From positions 24,347,790-24,411,789 of the forward strand of contig OX442415.1 in NCBI GenBank assembly GCA_949361645.1: 64,000 nt of DNA, written 5' to 3'. The position numbers were made by a program, and so were the translations under genes. The DNA is from Spongilla lacustris (taxonomy: Eukaryota; Porifera; Demospongiae; Spongillida; Spongillidae). Shown piece by piece: positions 1-9,353 of the stretch (positions within the stretch are counted from its first letter, which is position 1; every line of letters begins with the position of its first letter). Below the pieces are notes generated by a model, which did no database searches, had not been told where the DNA came from, and was given only the letters and a program-made list of their open reading frames with translations.

Positions 1-1322
1 TGGTTTTTGGATCTGCAGAGTGTCAGAAGTGCTCAAATGTGTGGCTACTTACAATCCTTATGTATGCTGCACTGGGTGCACTACTGGTGGCTGCTCTGTT
101 TGCTCTTAACCTCACAGTCACATCGGGCACTCTCTATGGGCTTATATTCTATGCAAATATCCTTGTTGTCAATGGCACTATTTTCTTTAGCCAGTCGAGC
201 TTAGCGCCATTAGAAATCATAGTATCATTCATCAATTTGGACTTGGGATTTTCCCTGTGCTTCTATGATGGGATGGATGATTTGGCCAAAACAGGGCTGC
301 AGTTTGTATTCCCAGTGTACCTTCTTGTGCTTGCACTCACTATAGTCCTTTTCAGCCATTACTGTTTAACTTGGTCATCTGCCAGTACAGTTTCATGCAG
401 ACATAAAATTAGCCGATCTATTGGAAAAAGATCTGTCAATGTCCTTGCAACTCTGATATATCTCTCATACTCCAAAGTACTGCGAACTGTTATTGCTATT
501 TTTACATACAGTAATATTTATCTAGCAAATGAAACCATGATAGCAGTGTGGTTTTATGATGGAACAATCAAATACCTCCATGGAAAGCATATTGTTCTGT
601 TTGTGTCTGCCATGATGGCTAGTGTGTTTCTTGTTTTGTACACCTTGGCCCTAACATTTATACCAGTCCTCGATGTTTGCAGTGAGAAGCATAAAATTTT
701 GAAATGGCTGAACCAAAAAACGACTCTCTTGAAACCGATAAATGATGCGTACTATGCACCATATAAGGGCAAATGGAAAATCTGGCTAGGTGCACGACTT
801 TGGCTTGTTGTACTTTTGTACAGCCTAGGGCCATTCTTGGGATCTCAGAATCCACGTTTGCTTCTTTCAATCCATGTTGTTTTGGTTGTCATATTTATGG
901 TCATTCAAGCATGCATCATGCCATTTGAAGAGGGACTTCGCCAGGAATCAGGGAAAAAGAATTGCATTAAAACATGCATTCACAGCATATGCAAATATAT
1001 ATACAACTTCTTGGATCTTTTTTACCTGCTGAATTACACCATATTGGCATTGATTGTGTCTTATCTTTGGATGTATGATACAGTACATCTCAACGTAGTA
1101 GTTGGAGTGTTGGTGGGCACGTCACTTTTAGTATTCTTCTGCACCATTGCCTTCCATACTGTAGTTATCTTTTTCAAACAATGTGGAGGATCTAAAACTG
1201 GTCATGGCCAGAATGTGACATTGTATCCATTAAATGAAAAAAGAGATAATGCGTTCACTTCTACCACAGTTGAAGTTAATTTTGGTGATGATAAGCTGAG
1301 AGAGCCTCTTCTAGATGATTGA
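1..1322 (+). CDS. beta-helix/multi-TM surface protein, copy 1 (3' part only)
   Basis: The reading frame is open from base 3 to the TGA at 1320-1322, and the gene continues upstream of the window. The fragment corresponds to the last ~440 residues of the complete copies at 14215-17874 and 44810-48442: the end of the Cys-rich linker (CQKCSN), about eight to nine hydrophobic membrane spans, and a short cytoplasmic tail ending in EPLLDD. Nearly all residues match copy 2. Differences include loss of the three residues CPS in the tail (KTGHGQN versus KTGCPSHGQN). The noncoding flank to about 1500 is also shared with the other copies. The family is common in sponge and cnidarian gene sets as uncharacterised membrane proteins with an extracellular parallel beta-helix. 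The ligand and function are unknown. Confidence 0.85.
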   Translation, partial: VFGSAECQKCSNVWLLTILMYAALGALLVAALFALNLTVTSGTLYGLIFYANILVVNGTIFFSQSSLAPLEIIVSFINLDLGFSLCFYDGMDDLAKTGLQFVFPVYLLVLALTIVLFSHYCLTWSSASTVSCRHKISRSIGKRSVNVLATLIYLSYSKVLRTVIAIFTYSNIYLANETMIAVWFYDGTIKYLHGKHIVLFVSAMMASVFLVLYTLALTFIPVLDVCSEKHKILKWLNQKTTLLKPINDAYYAPYKGKWKIWLGARLWLVVLLYSLGPFLGSQNPRLLLSIHVVLVVIFMVIQACIMPFEEGLRQESGKKNCIKTCIHSICKYIYNFLDLFYLLNYTILALIVSYLWMYDTVHLNVVVGVLVGTSLLVFFCTIAFHTVVIFFKQCGGSKTGHGQNVTLYPLNEKRDNAFTSTTVEVNFGDDKLREPLLDD

Positions 1323-1562
1323 TCAGAGATGCTGTGACTTGAGTCGAAGTAACATTGTAATAAGACTTTAGTTGATATGGGTGTAATAGTAATGTGAAAC
1401 TGAACATGTAATGTGTGTTTAAAATTATGAAATTTGAACGAATTCAAGTCCGATTTGGCACATCCACAGATACCACAACACCATCGTGTCAATTAATGAT
1501 CACAATGGTTTAAAATGTCTATAGCTTTAGTTCTCTGCTCATGCATTTATTATTATTATTAC

Positions 1563-1920
1563 ATACATCTAACAGTGGTTTCTCCGCTTAACTCCACTAC
1601 ATTGAATGAAGCGGGAGCCAGAAGTGGGTCAGCAGCTGGAAAGGCTGAAGTGCGCAAGCACAATGCCAATGATCCCAAGTGCACAGAGTTGGGTTGGGCC
1701 TGCATACCCTTGGCAGTAAAGACCTATGGTTGTTGGGGGGTGGAACTCAGGGTTCCATTTCTCGGCTGGCAGCCCATCTGGCTTTGCATTTGCAGTGCAG
1801 CAAGTCAAAGGCCATTACAAGCATATACCACAGACTGAACCTCACCTTAGTTCGCTGCAATGCCTGAGCCTTGCTATCCCATGCTAGGTTTCAGCATTCA
1901 GTGGGTGAGGGCTGAACATG
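1563..1920 (+). pseudogene. 3'-end fragment of non-LTR retrotransposon (A-like)
   Basis: This is a 5'-truncated fragment starting just after an (ATT)n run at 1548-1561. It encodes the C-terminal endonuclease region seen in element A (TVVSPLNS, EAGA.SGSAAGKAEVRKHNANDPKC, LAVKTYGCWG), with frame disruptions. It runs into a GT microsatellite. A near-identical reverse-strand fragment lies at 5991-6310, and another begins at 63957. Confidence 0.75.

Positions 1921-1923
<3 letters not shown>

Positions 1924-1967
<44 letters not shown>
1924..1967. repeat. (GT)n microsatellite
   Basis: An uninterrupted GT dinucleotide run separates the truncated fragment from element A. Confidence 0.95.
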
Positions 1968-1968
<1 letters not shown>

Positions 1969-2050
1969 ATGTGTGTTTTTCTTTCTCTTTCTTTTTATTG
2001 TGTAATCTAGGTGGTACAATGTAGGTATATAATAATAAAATGGCGGAATA

Positions 2051-3184
2051 ATGCCGTGTTGCAAATGCAATGGTCACCGAGCGCGTTGCAGGGGCTGCTC
2101 GTGTGCTAAAAGCAACAAAGGCTGTGTCGACTGCTACCCAGGAAGGAGAGGTAAGTGCTGTAACACTTCCAATAGGTCCCCAGCAGAGCAGGCATCGTCG
2201 CAGCCCTCGACCTGTACCCTGTCGCTTCCTTGCTCTTTGGTTGAAGCTAGCGCACCTCAACCATCGGTAGCCTCTCTCCGGCCCCGTCCATCTCCTCCGC
2301 TCCCATCCGCTGAAGAAGTTTATTCACCGCCGCATTCACCGCAGCCACTTAGCGCCTCACCACAAGGAGCAGCTGTTCCCCCCCACATTCTCCCTATGTC
2401 CCCTCCCACTTCATCCACTCGTTCTCGTCGATTTCCCGCGAATGCTTCTTCCCCCCCATGTTTAGCCGCGCACCCCGCGACAGATCTTCAAGCCCGAAGG
2501 GACCCTCCAGAGTCACAGTTACAGCTGCCTCAATCACAGCTGCCCCAACCACAGGCCCGGCGGCTAAGTTCACAATCGGAAGATGAGCTTCGGACGGAGT
2601 TCCTTGATGAATCCAACCCACAATCACAGCTTCAAAATCCGCTAACCACACGACCACAACCCCCTTTCACGCCAGCCGCGAATGGATTAGCACCCCTTCA
2701 GCTTTCAGCCTCGCAGCCTTCGCCTTATTCAGGTTCACAGGGGCAGGGAACCAGCAGAAGGCAATCTAGAAAGCCTTGTCCAGTTGAAGGATGTCTAGAA
2801 TTGATTGCACCATCGATGGGGAAAGCTCACATGACGCTTCATGTGCAGAATATCCTCCCAGGCGACGTCCCCCTTGAATGGTTGCAGGAGCAGGATTCGT
2901 TTGTTTGCCTTAGTTGTCACCATATAGTTGCCAATTCCAGGGTTGGATCCCACTCCGCAAAATGCAGTGGGTCAACTACAGGTGTAGGTCCACTTCAAGC
3001 CCAGGTTGCCTCCACCACAGCGGGGTCTAGTCAAGGGGACGGTGATGACTCCAATGCCCCCCTCCCATCTTTTGAGGAAGTTTGTAGTCTCCGATGCGCC
3101 ACAGTCCATCACATCCCCCAAAAAGCAAGCTCTGTCGGAGACCCTGAGAGCAATTTGCCAGCTCAATACAGAAGGTGTGGTTAA
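2051..3184 (+). CDS. element A N-terminal ORF: Cys-rich and zinc-finger region
   Basis: A 377-residue ORF from ATG 2051. Residues 1-40 contain a compact cysteine cluster (CCKCNGHRARCRGCSC, then CVDC and CC) resembling CXC/tesmin-type zinc binding. Next comes a long Pro/Ser/Gln-rich linker. Residues ~245-315 carry C2H2-like fingers (CPVEGCLELI...H...H and CLSCHH...H...C), as expected for nucleic-acid recognition in RLE retrotransposons. The frame is lost near 3120 and again near 3180: the sequence matching its relatives passes through a different frame between those points before joining the RT ORF. This copy is therefore probably unable to make one continuous polyprotein. Confidence 0.7.
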   Translation: MPCCKCNGHRARCRGCSCAKSNKGCVDCYPGRRGKCCNTSNRSPAEQASSQPSTCTLSLPCSLVEASAPQPSVASLRPRPSPPLPSAEEVYSPPHSPQPLSASPQGAAVPPHILPMSPPTSSTRSRRFPANASSPPCLAAHPATDLQARRDPPESQLQLPQSQLPQPQARRLSSQSEDELRTEFLDESNPQSQLQNPLTTRPQPPFTPAANGLAPLQLSASQPSPYSGSQGQGTSRRQSRKPCPVEGCLELIAPSMGKAHMTLHVQNILPGDVPLEWLQEQDSFVCLSCHHIVANSRVGSHSAKCSGSTTGVGPLQAQVASTTAGSSQGDGDDSNAPLPSFEEVCSLRCATVHHIPQKASSVGDPESNLPAQYRRCG

Positions 3185-5760
3185 AGTTATTTATGCTGCC
3201 AAAATGTGTGTTGAGGGCTTCTCATCGTGGGGGTAGCCGACACAAGCCATTCTCAATTGAAGAGCTTTGCAGGCAGTGGTCGGACGGTCAGTCGGCTTCC
3301 TTATGGCGGTATGCTTCGGAACATGCCAGGAAGGTCAAGGCAGGTAAGGAGCAGCACTCAAAGGAAACAGGGAGGAAGGTTCAGCTAGCAGTTTCGAAGG
3401 CTAGGGAAGGGTTGTTAGGAAAGGCATGCAAGGTTTTAGCATCGTCAGGGATTGCTCCAAACACGAGGGAAACATGGAACCTGTTAGAGCAGAAGCACCC
3501 GAAAGGCCCAGTCCCATCGCACCCGGAAAACGTGTTACCACCAGAGAGTTTCAAGCTGCCTCCAGACCTCGATATCAGGTCAGTCCTGTACCAGTTTCCC
3601 AGAGATAGTGCTTGTGGTCCCTCTGGGTTGCGAATACAACACCTGATTGAAGCGGCCGAGGTTCATCTTCCCATTTCCATCTGTTCTTCCCTTAGGGCTA
3701 TAGTGAACATCTTAGCAGATGGGAGAGCTCCAATTGGGGTAGCCAAGTTTCTAGCAGGAGGCTCACTTACTGCCTTGATGAAGAACGAGGAGGGATCTCC
3801 TCTGGACATACGCCCAATTGTAGTTGGTGAGACTTTGAGAAGACTGACAGGGAAGTGTCTTTGCATCATTTCTAGAGCCAAAGCCTCTGAGTTTTTTGAA
3901 CCTTTTCAGTTGGGTGTGGCTTACCCAGCAGGGGCTGAAAAGCTGGTGCATGGTTTTCGTCGCTGCATTTCAGAACACTGGGGGGATAGGGAGTTTGTTG
4001 CCTGTAAAGTGGATCTAAAGAATGCCTTTAATGAAGTATCGTGGCAGGCCCTGCTAGAAGAGTGTGCGACTCACTTCCCGGAACTGTTTCGGTGGGTTTA
4101 CTGGTGCTATGGACAACATCCCACATTGTGGCACCCAATGGGGACACTTGGGTCAGAACAAGGTGTCCATCAGGGAGATCCTCTGGGCCCTCTCCTGTTT
4201 TCTCTGGTTCTACAAAAGCTGGTTAGGGCTATTGCGGCGGACAAGGAGTGTTCCAATCTCTTATTCAATAGATGGTACCTGGATGATGGTACCCTTGCAG
4301 GTTCTACAGACGCAGTTAAGCGGGCTATCCAACTCATTCAACAGATTGGTCCCCCCATGGGGCTTAGGATCAATGCTACCAAATGTGAGCTTATTTCCCA
4401 AGGCTCTTTGGAAGGCTTTCCAGCGGACATGAAGAGGCAGCATGATCCGAATGTAGAGATTTTAGGGGCTCCTATTGGGGATGTGATATTCTGTGCCAAA
4501 TTTCTGGCTCAAAAGCGGGCCAAGGCAGTGAGATTGCTATCCCAGGTGGCGGAGGTGGGTTCAATAGACCCTCAAATTGCACTGCTCCTCTTACGGCAGT
4601 GTGCATCATTTTGTAAATTGGTCCATGTAGCACGCTCCACTCCTCCTCTGGTGTCAGAAGGACTAGCATTATTTGATGGGGATGTTCGATGTCACTTTTC
4701 GGATTGTGTAGGAATTGATGCTTCGGATGCAGATTGGCAGCAAGTGCAGTTGAGCCTTAGTAGGGGTGGTCTAGGCCTCCGTAGGTTGGAGCTGCATTGT
4801 TCAGCGGCTTATTTGGCATCTGTGATCAAAACCAGTAATTCAGATCCCCTGGATGAGTTTTCTAGGCAAGCAGTTAGCATTTACAATAGTTTGGTTCCTC
4901 AGGCAAGTTCTTTATCAGATAATTCGCTTTTAGAGTCAGGGTCGAGCCAAAAAAAATTATCTGCTGGAATTGAAAACCATCAGTTTGATCAGTTGTGTGC
5001 GACCTCAACTCCAGCCAACCGTGCCCGCTTGTTGTCAGCGTCATCTCGCCATGCTTCCTCTTGGCTTGCGGTGATTCCATCCAGGGGACTCAATCTCTGT
5101 ATGGAGCCGGAAGAGTTCCAGGTGGCATTGAAATGGTGGCTTGGGATGGACACTTCACCACAGCAATGCTGTCCCCACTGCCACGACCATCAGCTAGACC
5201 CTCTTGGGCATCATGCAGTAACCTGCAAAGGGGGAGGGGATGCAGTGATACGGCACAATGCACTGAGGGATGTATTTGCACAATTCTGCCATAGAGCTCG
5301 TCTGGGTGGTCAATTGGAGGTAGGTTATGGATCGGGACGGGACGTTTCTAATAGCCGGCCAGCAGACTTTCTGGTCCCCAACTGGACACTTGGCAAGCCA
5401 GCTGCGTTCGACCTAACTGTAGTCTCACCGCTTAACTCCAATACATTGATTGAAGCGGGAGCTACAAGTGGGTCAGCAGCGGGTAAGGCCGAAGTGCGCA
5501 AGCACAATGCTAACGACCCTAAGTGCAGGGAGCTGGGGTGGGTCTGCATTCCCTTAGCGGTCGAGTCTTATGGGTGCTGGGGGGAAGAAGCACATAGTTC
5601 GTTTTCTTGCCTCGCAGCCCGCCTGGCTTTGCAGTTACAGTGCAGCAAGTCCAAAGCCACAACGACCATATACCAGAGACTTAACCTGACCTTAGTCCGC
5701 TGTAACGCAAGAGCCATGCTATCCCGTGCAAGGCTGTTGCAGTCAGTAGACGGGGGTTAA
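3175..5760 (+). CDS. element A reverse transcriptase / restriction-like endonuclease ORF
   Basis: An 861-residue ORF. The homologous protein begins upstream in other frames, so the listed start is only where this frame opens (LFMLPKCVL). RT motifs are visible: CGPSGLRIQH, VDLKNAFNEVSW, QGVHQGDPLGPLLF, and the palm motif WYLDDG at about residue 367 (base 4273) where most retroelements have YADD or FADD. Then LGAPIGD. The C-terminus has a Cys/His knuckle (CCPHCHDHQLDPLGHHAVTC) followed by RPADFLVPNW and AAFDLTVVSP, matching the PD-x-D core of restriction-like endonucleases. No internal stop occurs in this ORF. It copies RNA at a nicked target and probably nicks that target itself. Confidence 0.8.
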   Translation: MWLKLFMLPKCVLRASHRGGSRHKPFSIEELCRQWSDGQSASLWRYASEHARKVKAGKEQHSKETGRKVQLAVSKAREGLLGKACKVLASSGIAPNTRETWNLLEQKHPKGPVPSHPENVLPPESFKLPPDLDIRSVLYQFPRDSACGPSGLRIQHLIEAAEVHLPISICSSLRAIVNILADGRAPIGVAKFLAGGSLTALMKNEEGSPLDIRPIVVGETLRRLTGKCLCIISRAKASEFFEPFQLGVAYPAGAEKLVHGFRRCISEHWGDREFVACKVDLKNAFNEVSWQALLEECATHFPELFRWVYWCYGQHPTLWHPMGTLGSEQGVHQGDPLGPLLFSLVLQKLVRAIAADKECSNLLFNRWYLDDGTLAGSTDAVKRAIQLIQQIGPPMGLRINATKCELISQGSLEGFPADMKRQHDPNVEILGAPIGDVIFCAKFLAQKRAKAVRLLSQVAEVGSIDPQIALLLLRQCASFCKLVHVARSTPPLVSEGLALFDGDVRCHFSDCVGIDASDADWQQVQLSLSRGGLGLRRLELHCSAAYLASVIKTSNSDPLDEFSRQAVSIYNSLVPQASSLSDNSLLESGSSQKKLSAGIENHQFDQLCATSTPANRARLLSASSRHASSWLAVIPSRGLNLCMEPEEFQVALKWWLGMDTSPQQCCPHCHDHQLDPLGHHAVTCKGGGDAVIRHNALRDVFAQFCHRARLGGQLEVGYGSGRDVSNSRPADFLVPNWTLGKPAAFDLTVVSPLNSNTLIEAGATSGSAAGKAEVRKHNANDPKCRELGWVCIPLAVESYGCWGEEAHSSFSCLAARLALQLQCSKSKATTTIYQRLNLTLVRCNARAMLSRARLLQSVDGG

Positions 5761-5990
5761 TTGAGACATGTGGGTTAGGGTGGGTGTTCTTTGGGTGTTG
5801 TGGGTCTTTTTGGTGTGCTGTACACTACTTAGGGGTTTTATTTCATTGTACATGTAATCTATGTTCAATAATAATATGTGTACTTCATGTATCCTATTGT
5901 AATGTTGTATGTGCATTTACTCCTGTATATACATGAATAATGATTATTATTATTATTATTTTAAAAAAAATAATAATAATAATAATACCC

Positions 5991-6310
5991 TTGTAAGAAT
6001 ATATAATACAGCACATTCATAAATGAAGGCAATAACTATACCCTTACCACACACATACTGCAAACTTGAACAACTGACAAATGGACAAAGAAAAACATTT
6101 TCAGACCTCACCCACTGAATGCTAAAACCTAGCATGGGATAGCAAGGTTCTGGCATTGCAGTGAACTAAGGTGAGGTTCAGTCTCTGGTAGATGTTTGTA
6201 ATGGCCTTTGACTTGCTGCACTGCAACTGCAAAGCCAGACGGGCAGCCAGCCGAGAAATGGAACCCTGAGCTTCTACACCCAACAACCATAGGACTCTAC
6301 TGCCAAAGGT
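5991..6310 (-). pseudogene. A-like retrotransposon 3' fragment, reverse strand
   Basis: The reverse complement closely matches the fragment at 1563-1920, including the sequence around CTAGCATGGGATAGCAAGG and the TTGACTTGCTGCACTGCA segment. It abuts an (AAT)n run on one side and an (ATT)n run (6312-6345) on the other. Confidence 0.75.
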
Positions 6311-6319
6311 ATGCTATTA

Positions 6320-7800
6320 TTATTGTTATTATTATTGTTTATAAATTATAAATAATTATTCAAGATACATCAGGATAAATGAACAAACAAACAACACGAT
6401 ACTTATCCTAACACTCACTCACTCGCTCACTCACTCACACAATATACATATTTATACAATAAACTTCCTCCTGACTGCCCATCTTCATTGCTCCCAACAT
6501 GGAAGCTGCATTGCCACATTGGACGGCAACTGAGAGTCTCTGGGTAAGGTATGCAAAGGAGTTGGCATCTCCAGACACCTGCCTCAACCGATGTCCCAAA
6601 CCTTTCAGGAACTCCATTGTCTTTGGTCCAAAAACTCCACTTGCTTCTATTGCCACTGGAGTGAAAAAGTAGCAAGAGTCAAGGTGTTTATACTTCTGCA
6701 TCTTCTTTTCTTCTGCCTGTTGAGCAACTGCTCCAACTTGCTTTGCAGCAATTGTGGAGTAAGAAGGTGCAAAAGTATCCGGACACGTTGCATCCCACAC
6801 CAGAAGTTGGCCACACTTCCAAGGGACAATTGAGACACCATCAGGTCGCTTCCCATCTGAACGATACAGGCCTGAAGGCTCCAGACGTGATGGAACATGA
6901 GCTGCAACCAAAGCTCTGTAGATGATGTCATTGACAGCTGAATGGCGGTGGTGGCGTCCTGCACTCTTTCTGCAACTTAAGCCATGTGTGGCGAACTGAG
7001 ACACCTCTGCCCCACAGTGTTGGCAGGTATGGCTTTGACATAGAGGTAGTCCCAGACGGAGACCCATAGATATTCTCATAGTAGCATCATCCATACGTAG
7101 TCCCAGTGATGTAACTGGCAGGGCATTTAACCATGCACCAGACTCCTTACTGGATGCCGCTAGGAAACGAGCCCGGTGCATTGGATCAGATGAGTCTGTA
7201 AATGGTGTATCTGCAATAGAAGATACTCTGAGTGAGTCCCATGTTTTCTGATGATGGGCAGCAGCATCAGTGGGGGGTTGTTCTTGGCACCCTTGGGACC
7301 ATGCAGCAAGAGCCTCATCCACATAGCTGAGCTGAGGTGGTTGCATATTTGCTGGTAGAATTAGGTGAGCAAGTCCGGAGGAGGTAGCAGCTGAAGCCAA
7401 GAAGGCAGAAGGTGCCAGCTGCACAGCGCTCCGAATGCCAAGCCCACCATGACACACAGGCAAAGTGGATTGTATCCAAGAAGGGTCACTTTCAGCCAGT
7501 TGGATATTAAATGAGCTACAGACCGTTGCTCTGAGTTCATCATCATAGATCTTTAAACTGGATGAGAGAAAGCAAGGTGATGTTCTGAGAAGGTACAGCA
7601 GTTTAGGGATGGCCAAAGAGTGACGCAATATATAGGAGATAGGCATCATGACTGGTTAAGTAATGGAGTCTCTCACGAAGGCACTTCAGCATGGTAGTCT
7701 TGGCATCAATGGCAACTGTGATGGAACCAATATCTCCAATTGGAGAACCCAATAGTGTGGCATCAGCTGTCAGTTTCGTCAGATTTGGACGTGCGCTTAG
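6320..7800 (-). mobile_element. non-LTR retrotransposon F, 5'-truncated, distinct family
   Basis: A reverse-strand element truncated at about 7800, inside the RT thumb (GSPIGDIGS). Its protein differs clearly from families A-E but keeps the same C-terminal plan of Cys/His knuckle followed by a restriction-like endonuclease. Its 3' end lies at an ATT-rich run near 6312-6345. A frameshift near 7635 separates the segment encoding LTSHDA from the main ORF. Confidence 0.75.
6435..7649 (-). CDS. element F C-terminal ORF (RT thumb, CCHC knuckle, RLE)
   Basis: A 404-residue ORF. It begins after the RT catalytic palm, which is missing (SLAIPKLLYLLRTSPCF, HGGLGIRSA). It continues with a knuckle of form C-x2-C-x8-H-x4-C (CQHCGAEVSQFATHGLSC) and a basic GRHHRH stretch. 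The endonuclease core follows (KRPDGVSIVPW, LVWDATCPDTF). Because the RT core is absent, this is an inactive remnant. The listed start is only where the frame opens after the frameshift. Confidence 0.75.
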   Translation of the reverse strand: MMPISYILRHSLAIPKLLYLLRTSPCFLSSSLKIYDDELRATVCSSFNIQLAESDPSWIQSTLPVCHGGLGIRSAVQLAPSAFLASAATSSGLAHLILPANMQPPQLSYVDEALAAWSQGCQEQPPTDAAAHHQKTWDSLRVSSIADTPFTDSSDPMHRARFLAASSKESGAWLNALPVTSLGLRMDDATMRISMGLRLGLPLCQSHTCQHCGAEVSQFATHGLSCRKSAGRHHRHSAVNDIIYRALVAAHVPSRLEPSGLYRSDGKRPDGVSIVPWKCGQLLVWDATCPDTFAPSYSTIAAKQVGAVAQQAEEKKMQKYKHLDSCYFFTPVAIEASGVFGPKTMEFLKGLGHRLRQVSGDANSFAYLTQRLSVAVQCGNAASMLGAMKMGSQEEVYCINMYIV

Positions 7801-8580
7801 TTATTACTTCGATACTTGAGCCACTTAAAATTTGCATCATACTCAGATAACCTACTTCAAGCAATGAACAGTATTTTATTTCGTCCCCTGTACATCAGCT
7901 GCATAAATCTTCAGCGGACCTATATAGCCTGCAGTTTGAAAACCACCTAGCTCTTGGCACGTATATATGCTGGTCAAGTGAGTCATAGAAGAAAATCGCG
8001 GGAATCACATAGGCGACGCATGCAATTTTACGCGTCACCAGAGATAGCATATGTCACTGTCGCGCGTACGAACGATGTCATTGTATGAAATTAAATCAGC
8101 CGCCTACCCTCCCCCAGGTTAAATTTCGTAATAAATTTTTTTACCTTCCGACGCCTATATGATATACGAAGAATGCAAGCAACGCTTTTAAACGACGCGT
8201 CGTGGAGGAACAATACACCGAAGCACGAAGCACCTTTATGCGCATGTGACTGGGGTATTAATAGTAATCATATTCATCATGGGTCCTGAGGGGGGGGGGG
8301 GTCCGGACCCCCAGGACCCCCTCACTGGATCCGCCCTTGTTATGGGTTTGCAATGATGGTTCATACGCAAATCAATGAATCTGATTGACCCATAAATATC
8401 CTCCACGATCATTTGGCAAGCAAGGAGTGCAGCATTGTGCTCCTTTGCGACCTCCTGATTTCATTATAGCGTTCATGCGCTCTAATGCAGCGTTTTCTTC
8501 TATAGCTGCTTTTCCTTTTTCTGCATCGCTCTTCTTTCTCAGCTATCTCTCTCTTCATATTATCCTCAGCAGCCTTAATA
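7801..8580. other. intergenic, no gene seen
   Basis: No convincing coding or RNA gene. It contains a 12-bp G run (8290-8301) next to a GC-rich imperfect inverted stretch (GGGGTCCGGACCCCC). Confidence 0.6.
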
Positions 8581-8594
8581 ATAGATTGTCCGGT

Positions 8595-8631
8595 GTTAAA
8601 CCGGTTTAACGAAGTGTTAAACCGGTTTAAC
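8595..8631. promoter_or_regulatory. two tandem 16-bp palindromes containing AACCGGTT
   Basis: GTTAAACCGGTTTAAC occurs at 8595-8610 and 8616-8631, 21 bp apart (about two helical turns), just upstream of a TATA box. AACCGGTT is the known core recognised by Grainyhead/CP2-family factors. An imperfect third copy lies at 9354-9369. Regulation by such a factor is inference. The alternative is that they are transposon ends. Confidence 0.5.
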
Positions 8632-8655
8632 ACTTTTCCAGTGTCTATTACACAG

Positions 8656-8664
8656 TATAAAAGG
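8656..8664 (+). promoter_or_regulatory. TATA box (TATAAAAGG)
   Basis: A consensus TATA box 25 bp after the second palindrome and about 160 bp before the ATG at 8817. It would place a start site near 8686. Confidence 0.5.
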
Positions 8665-8816
8665 GGTTGTGTTCTACAACAGCACTGCTGTCCTATCCAG
8701 ATATCTGCTAAGTCTTAGCGCCACACCAGTTCTAGGTGCAATTCTCGCTTTTTGTAGCGTTACAAGCAAATCCACTCCACCGACTTCTTTTGCCGCCATT
8801 GGTAATTTCTATTAGC

Positions 8817-9041
8817 ATGGCAAAAGGGCTCGCCGTCGGAGTCAAAGTTTGCGCCTCTTCAAAGGCTGTTATTGGTGAGAGAGGTGCAAATGCACGATAT
8901 GGTGCAGGCTGGAAGAGCAAACAGGCTTATGGCACCATGTATACAAGAGCAGGTAGGTTTCGGGCGAAGCCGAAAATGCGTAATGTGCAAAGCAGTTATT
9001 CAAGCAACAGTATAATTGCAATGCCAGAGTTCAATTTTTAA
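8817..9041 (+). CDS. small hypothetical ORF or first exon
   Basis: The ATG at 8817 opens a 74-residue frame beginning MAKGLAVGVKVCASSKAVIG. It lies downstream of a TATA box and paired palindromes. Two good splice donors fall inside it (GTGAGAG after GTTATTG, and CAG/GTAGGT near 8953), so the real product may be a first exon joined to sequence I cannot identify. It is not recognised as any known family. It has no counterpart in the inverted arms, which begin at 10202. Confidence 0.3.
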   Translation: MAKGLAVGVKVCASSKAVIGERGANARYGAGWKSKQAYGTMYTRAGRFRAKPKMRNVQSSYSSNSIIAMPEFNF

Positions 9042-9070
9042 AGTAACAATATTGTAAATATGTATGTATA

Positions 9071-9228
9071 GACCCTTCTCGCCTAGAGATGAGGAATTTG
9101 ATAGCACATCCGGAGGCAACCCCAACCAAGTGAAAACGGCATCCGGAGGCAGCCACAGCGATATGAATCAAATTAAGTTCAAAGCTTGATCCTTGCTATC
9201 ACATTCCTGATCTTACGCGAGAAGGGTC
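9071..9228. mobile_element. 158-bp MITE with TA target duplication
   Basis: Terminal inverted repeats of about 36 bp with a few mismatches start GACCCTTCTCGC and end GCGAGAAGGGTC. They are flanked by TA on both sides (9069-9070, 9229-9230). The interior has a short imperfect direct repeat (GCATCCGGAGGCA). TA duplication and short length suggest a Tc1/mariner-mobilised MITE. Confidence 0.7.
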
Positions 9229-9353
9229 TATTGAATAGGTGTACTCTATATTACATGATTTAGGATACCAAATATACCTTCAGAATGAGTGCAACACTTA
9301 TGGATGATTAGTTACAACGGAAAACACAAAACGTGTTCGCAAATTTTGTAACC

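Larger units (their letters stand above)
2030..5990 (+). mobile_element. non-LTR retrotransposon A, nearly full length, RLE type
   Basis: An apparently near-complete element: Cys-rich/zinc-finger N-terminal ORF, reverse transcriptase, CCHC-like knuckle, restriction-like endonuclease, 3' UTR, and an (ATT)n tail at 5940-5960. The tail is followed by poly-A and (AAT)n, which forms a small inverted repeat. Known biology: RLE-bearing non-LTR clades (R2, R4, NeSL, Hero) insert by target-primed reverse transcription, often at specific sites. The AAT tail and AAT junctions of relatives in this window recall R4/Dong elements, which target TAA repeats. The clade assignment is inference. The exact 5' end is uncertain. 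Confidence 0.8.

Noticed and set aside
1898..2260. - strand ORF across the GT repeat and element A 5' end
   Set aside because: Antisense shadow with poly-His/Thr from the microsatellite.
8409..8633. - strand ORF (Lys/Arg/Glu-rich, 74 aa)
   Set aside because: Overlaps the palindromes and reads NRFNT repeats from them; no support as a gene.
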